From positions 2,512-16,652 of the forward strand of contig DBWT01000027.1 in assembly GCA_002309035.1 (NCBI GenBank): 14,141 nt of DNA, read 5' to 3'. Of this stretch, positions 13,350 through 14,141 are shown piece after piece (position 1 is the stretch's first letter; every line of letters starts with the position of its first letter). Source of the DNA: Caryophanales bacterium UBA1231 (lineage in GTDB: Bacteria; Bacillota_I; Bacilli_A; ML615J-28; CAG-313). A program made the position numbers and the translations under genes. Below the pieces are notes generated by a model. It saw only the letters and a program-made list of their open reading frames with translations. It did not search any database and had not been told where the DNA came from.

Positions 13350-13590
13350 AATTCTGTGAAGAGAAGGAGTAAAATATTTTTTCATTTTAGAGAGAAGTTG
13401 TTTGGTGAAAAACTTTATGAATGATATTTGAAGGTAGTCTTGGAGAAGCTTAAGGGAAATAATAGTACTTTAAGACGTTTTACAGCGTTATATGTTTTGA
13501 GGAACAAATTTTATATTTGTTTAAATTAAGGTGGTACCACGTACTGATAAGTTCGTCCTTTAAGGCATTATGTCTTTAAGGACTTTTTTT
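13350..13590 (+). promoter_or_regulatory. T-box riboswitch (tRNA-Val) controlling valS
   Basis: This leader fills the gap between the fusion gene and valS. Stem I starts with GTGAAGAGAAGGAGTA (kink-turn and S-turn region) and has the AGAGA distal motif near 13389 and an apical hairpin (13395-13399 with 13411-13415) with a GGTGAAA loop. By the fixed distance to TGGAG on the 3' side, the specifier is GTA at 13434-13436, a valine codon. Stem III pairs 13503-13509 with 13515-13521. The T-box AAGGTGGTACCACG is at 13528-13541. The antiterminator pairs AAGG with CCTT (13557-13560) and ACG with CGT (13554-13556) around the bulge TGGTACC, where TGGT fits an ACCA tRNA end. Uncharged tRNA-Val should stabilise it and permit valS transcription. 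Confidence 0.93.
13555..13590 (+). terminator. T-box regulated terminator
   Basis: GTCCTT...AAGGCA (13555-13567) pairs with 13571-13583 with one T-T mismatch and one G-T wobble, a TTA loop, and seven T's (13584-13590). Its 5' arm contains the CCTT used by the antiterminator, so the two folds exclude each other. Confidence 0.92.
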
Positions 13591-13602
13591 AAAGGAGGAA
13601 AT

Positions 13603-14141
13603 ATGAAAAAAGAATTGATGGAACCTAAGTATGATCATAAAATGGTTGAAAATGGTAAATATGATTATTGGCTAAAGAATAAGTTTTTTGAATCTGGTGA
13701 TTTAACAAAAAAACCATATGCAATAGTAATACCACCACCAAATGTAACTGGTAAACTTCATATTGGCCATGCTTGGGATACAACGCTTCAAGATATAATT
13801 ATTCGATATAAAAGAATGCAGGGATATGATTGCTTATGGCTTCCTGGTTGTGACCATGCAGGTATCGCAACACAAGCTAAAATTGATGCTAAATTAAAAT
13901 CACAAAGCATCTCAAGATATGAAATTGGCCGTGAAGCATTCCTTAAAATTGCTTTTGAATGGAAAGATGAATATGCTAAAACAATTCATGAACAATGGAA
14001 AGCATTAGGTTTATCTTTAGATTATACTAAAGAAAGATTCACACTCGATGAAGGTTTAAGTAATGCTGTATTTAAAGTATTTAAAACACTTTATGATGAA
14101 GGCTTAATCTATCGTGGTGAAAGAATTATCAACTGGGATAT
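13603..14141 (+). CDS. valS: Valyl-tRNA synthetase, N-terminal part (cut by window end)
   Basis: Class I aminoacyl-tRNA synthetase that charges tRNA-Val and edits misacylated threonine. Only the first 179 codons are present; the family is about 870-880 residues long. The signature [15 protein letters not shown] covers residues 44-58 with the HIGH motif at 53-56. It is followed by [14 protein letters not shown], then [14 protein letters not shown] (78-91), whose Asp84 lies in the valine-binding segment of the family. ATG 13603 follows AAAGGAGG by 4 bases and lies just after the T-box terminator, so expression is set by uncharged tRNA-Val. The reading frame is still open at the last base. Confidence 0.98.
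   Translation, partial: MKKELMEPKYDHKMVENGKYDYWLKNKFFESGDLTKKPYAIVIPPPNVTGKLHIGHAWDTTLQDIIIRYKRMQGYDCLWLPGCDHAGIATQAKIDAKLKSQSISRYEIGREAFLKIAFEWKDEYAKTIHEQWKALGLSLDYTKERFTLDEGLSNAVFKVFKTLYDEGLIYRGERIINWD

Noticed and set aside
1..14141. UGA=Trp genetic code as in Mycoplasma
   Set aside because: Trp is always TGG in long conserved proteins (RsmH, ValS, the amidase) and no in-frame TGA is needed. The use of TGA as a stop cannot be tested because all visible stops are TAA or TAG.
1..14141. CRISPR arrays, insertion sequences, tRNA genes or phage genes
   Set aside because: No short regularly spaced direct repeats, transposase-like frames, terminal inverted repeats or tRNA cloverleafs were seen. 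The repeats present are all protein-domain repeats.

Overview
The window is an AT-rich, densely packed bacterial chromosome segment that looks like the Bacillota, class Bacilli. The signs are a tRNA-responsive T-box leader before valS, strong GGAGG-type ribosome binding sites, TATAAT promoters with TGn extensions, and U-tract hairpin terminators. Trp is read from TGG and no frame carries an internal TGA, so the code is standard and not the UGA=Trp code of Mycoplasma. A host-associated, uncultured, reduced-genome Bacilli lineage is my best guess, not a proof. Both ends cut a gene: the first CDS lacks its 5' end and the last lacks its 3' end.

Bases 1-9516 are one reading frame of more than 3,170 codons. 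It encodes a secreted or surface mosaic protein. InlB/Flg_new-type B-repeats alternate with five right-handed beta-helix modules, followed by two BIG2-like Ig domains, a zinc N-acetylmuramoyl-L-alanine amidase domain with all expected catalytic residues, and a short C-terminal beta domain. Two of the B-repeats hold a long, related, Trp-rich insert. A hairpin terminator follows.

Bases 9579-11538 hold rsmH (16S rRNA methyltransferase), standing alone outside a dcw cluster, and a convergent LacX-type aldose 1-epimerase. The two genes share one hairpin that contains both stop codons. Epimerase and the next gene diverge from a 97-98 bp promoter region.

Bases 11539-13311 encode the most unusual product. 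It is a GltD-like Fe-S/FAD/NAD(P)H oxidoreductase fused in frame to a C-terminal nicotinate-nucleotide adenylyltransferase (NadD-like) domain. This joins a pyridine-nucleotide-using enzyme to a pyridine-nucleotide-making one.

Bases 13312-14141 carry a complete T-box riboswitch with a GTA (Val) specifier and a TGGT acceptor-binding bulge, an intrinsic terminator, and the first 179 codons of valS. Apart from valS and its leader, each gene appears to be its own transcription unit, so the window is not one pathway. A recurring trait is a very short distance (16-18 nt) between the -10 box and the start codon.
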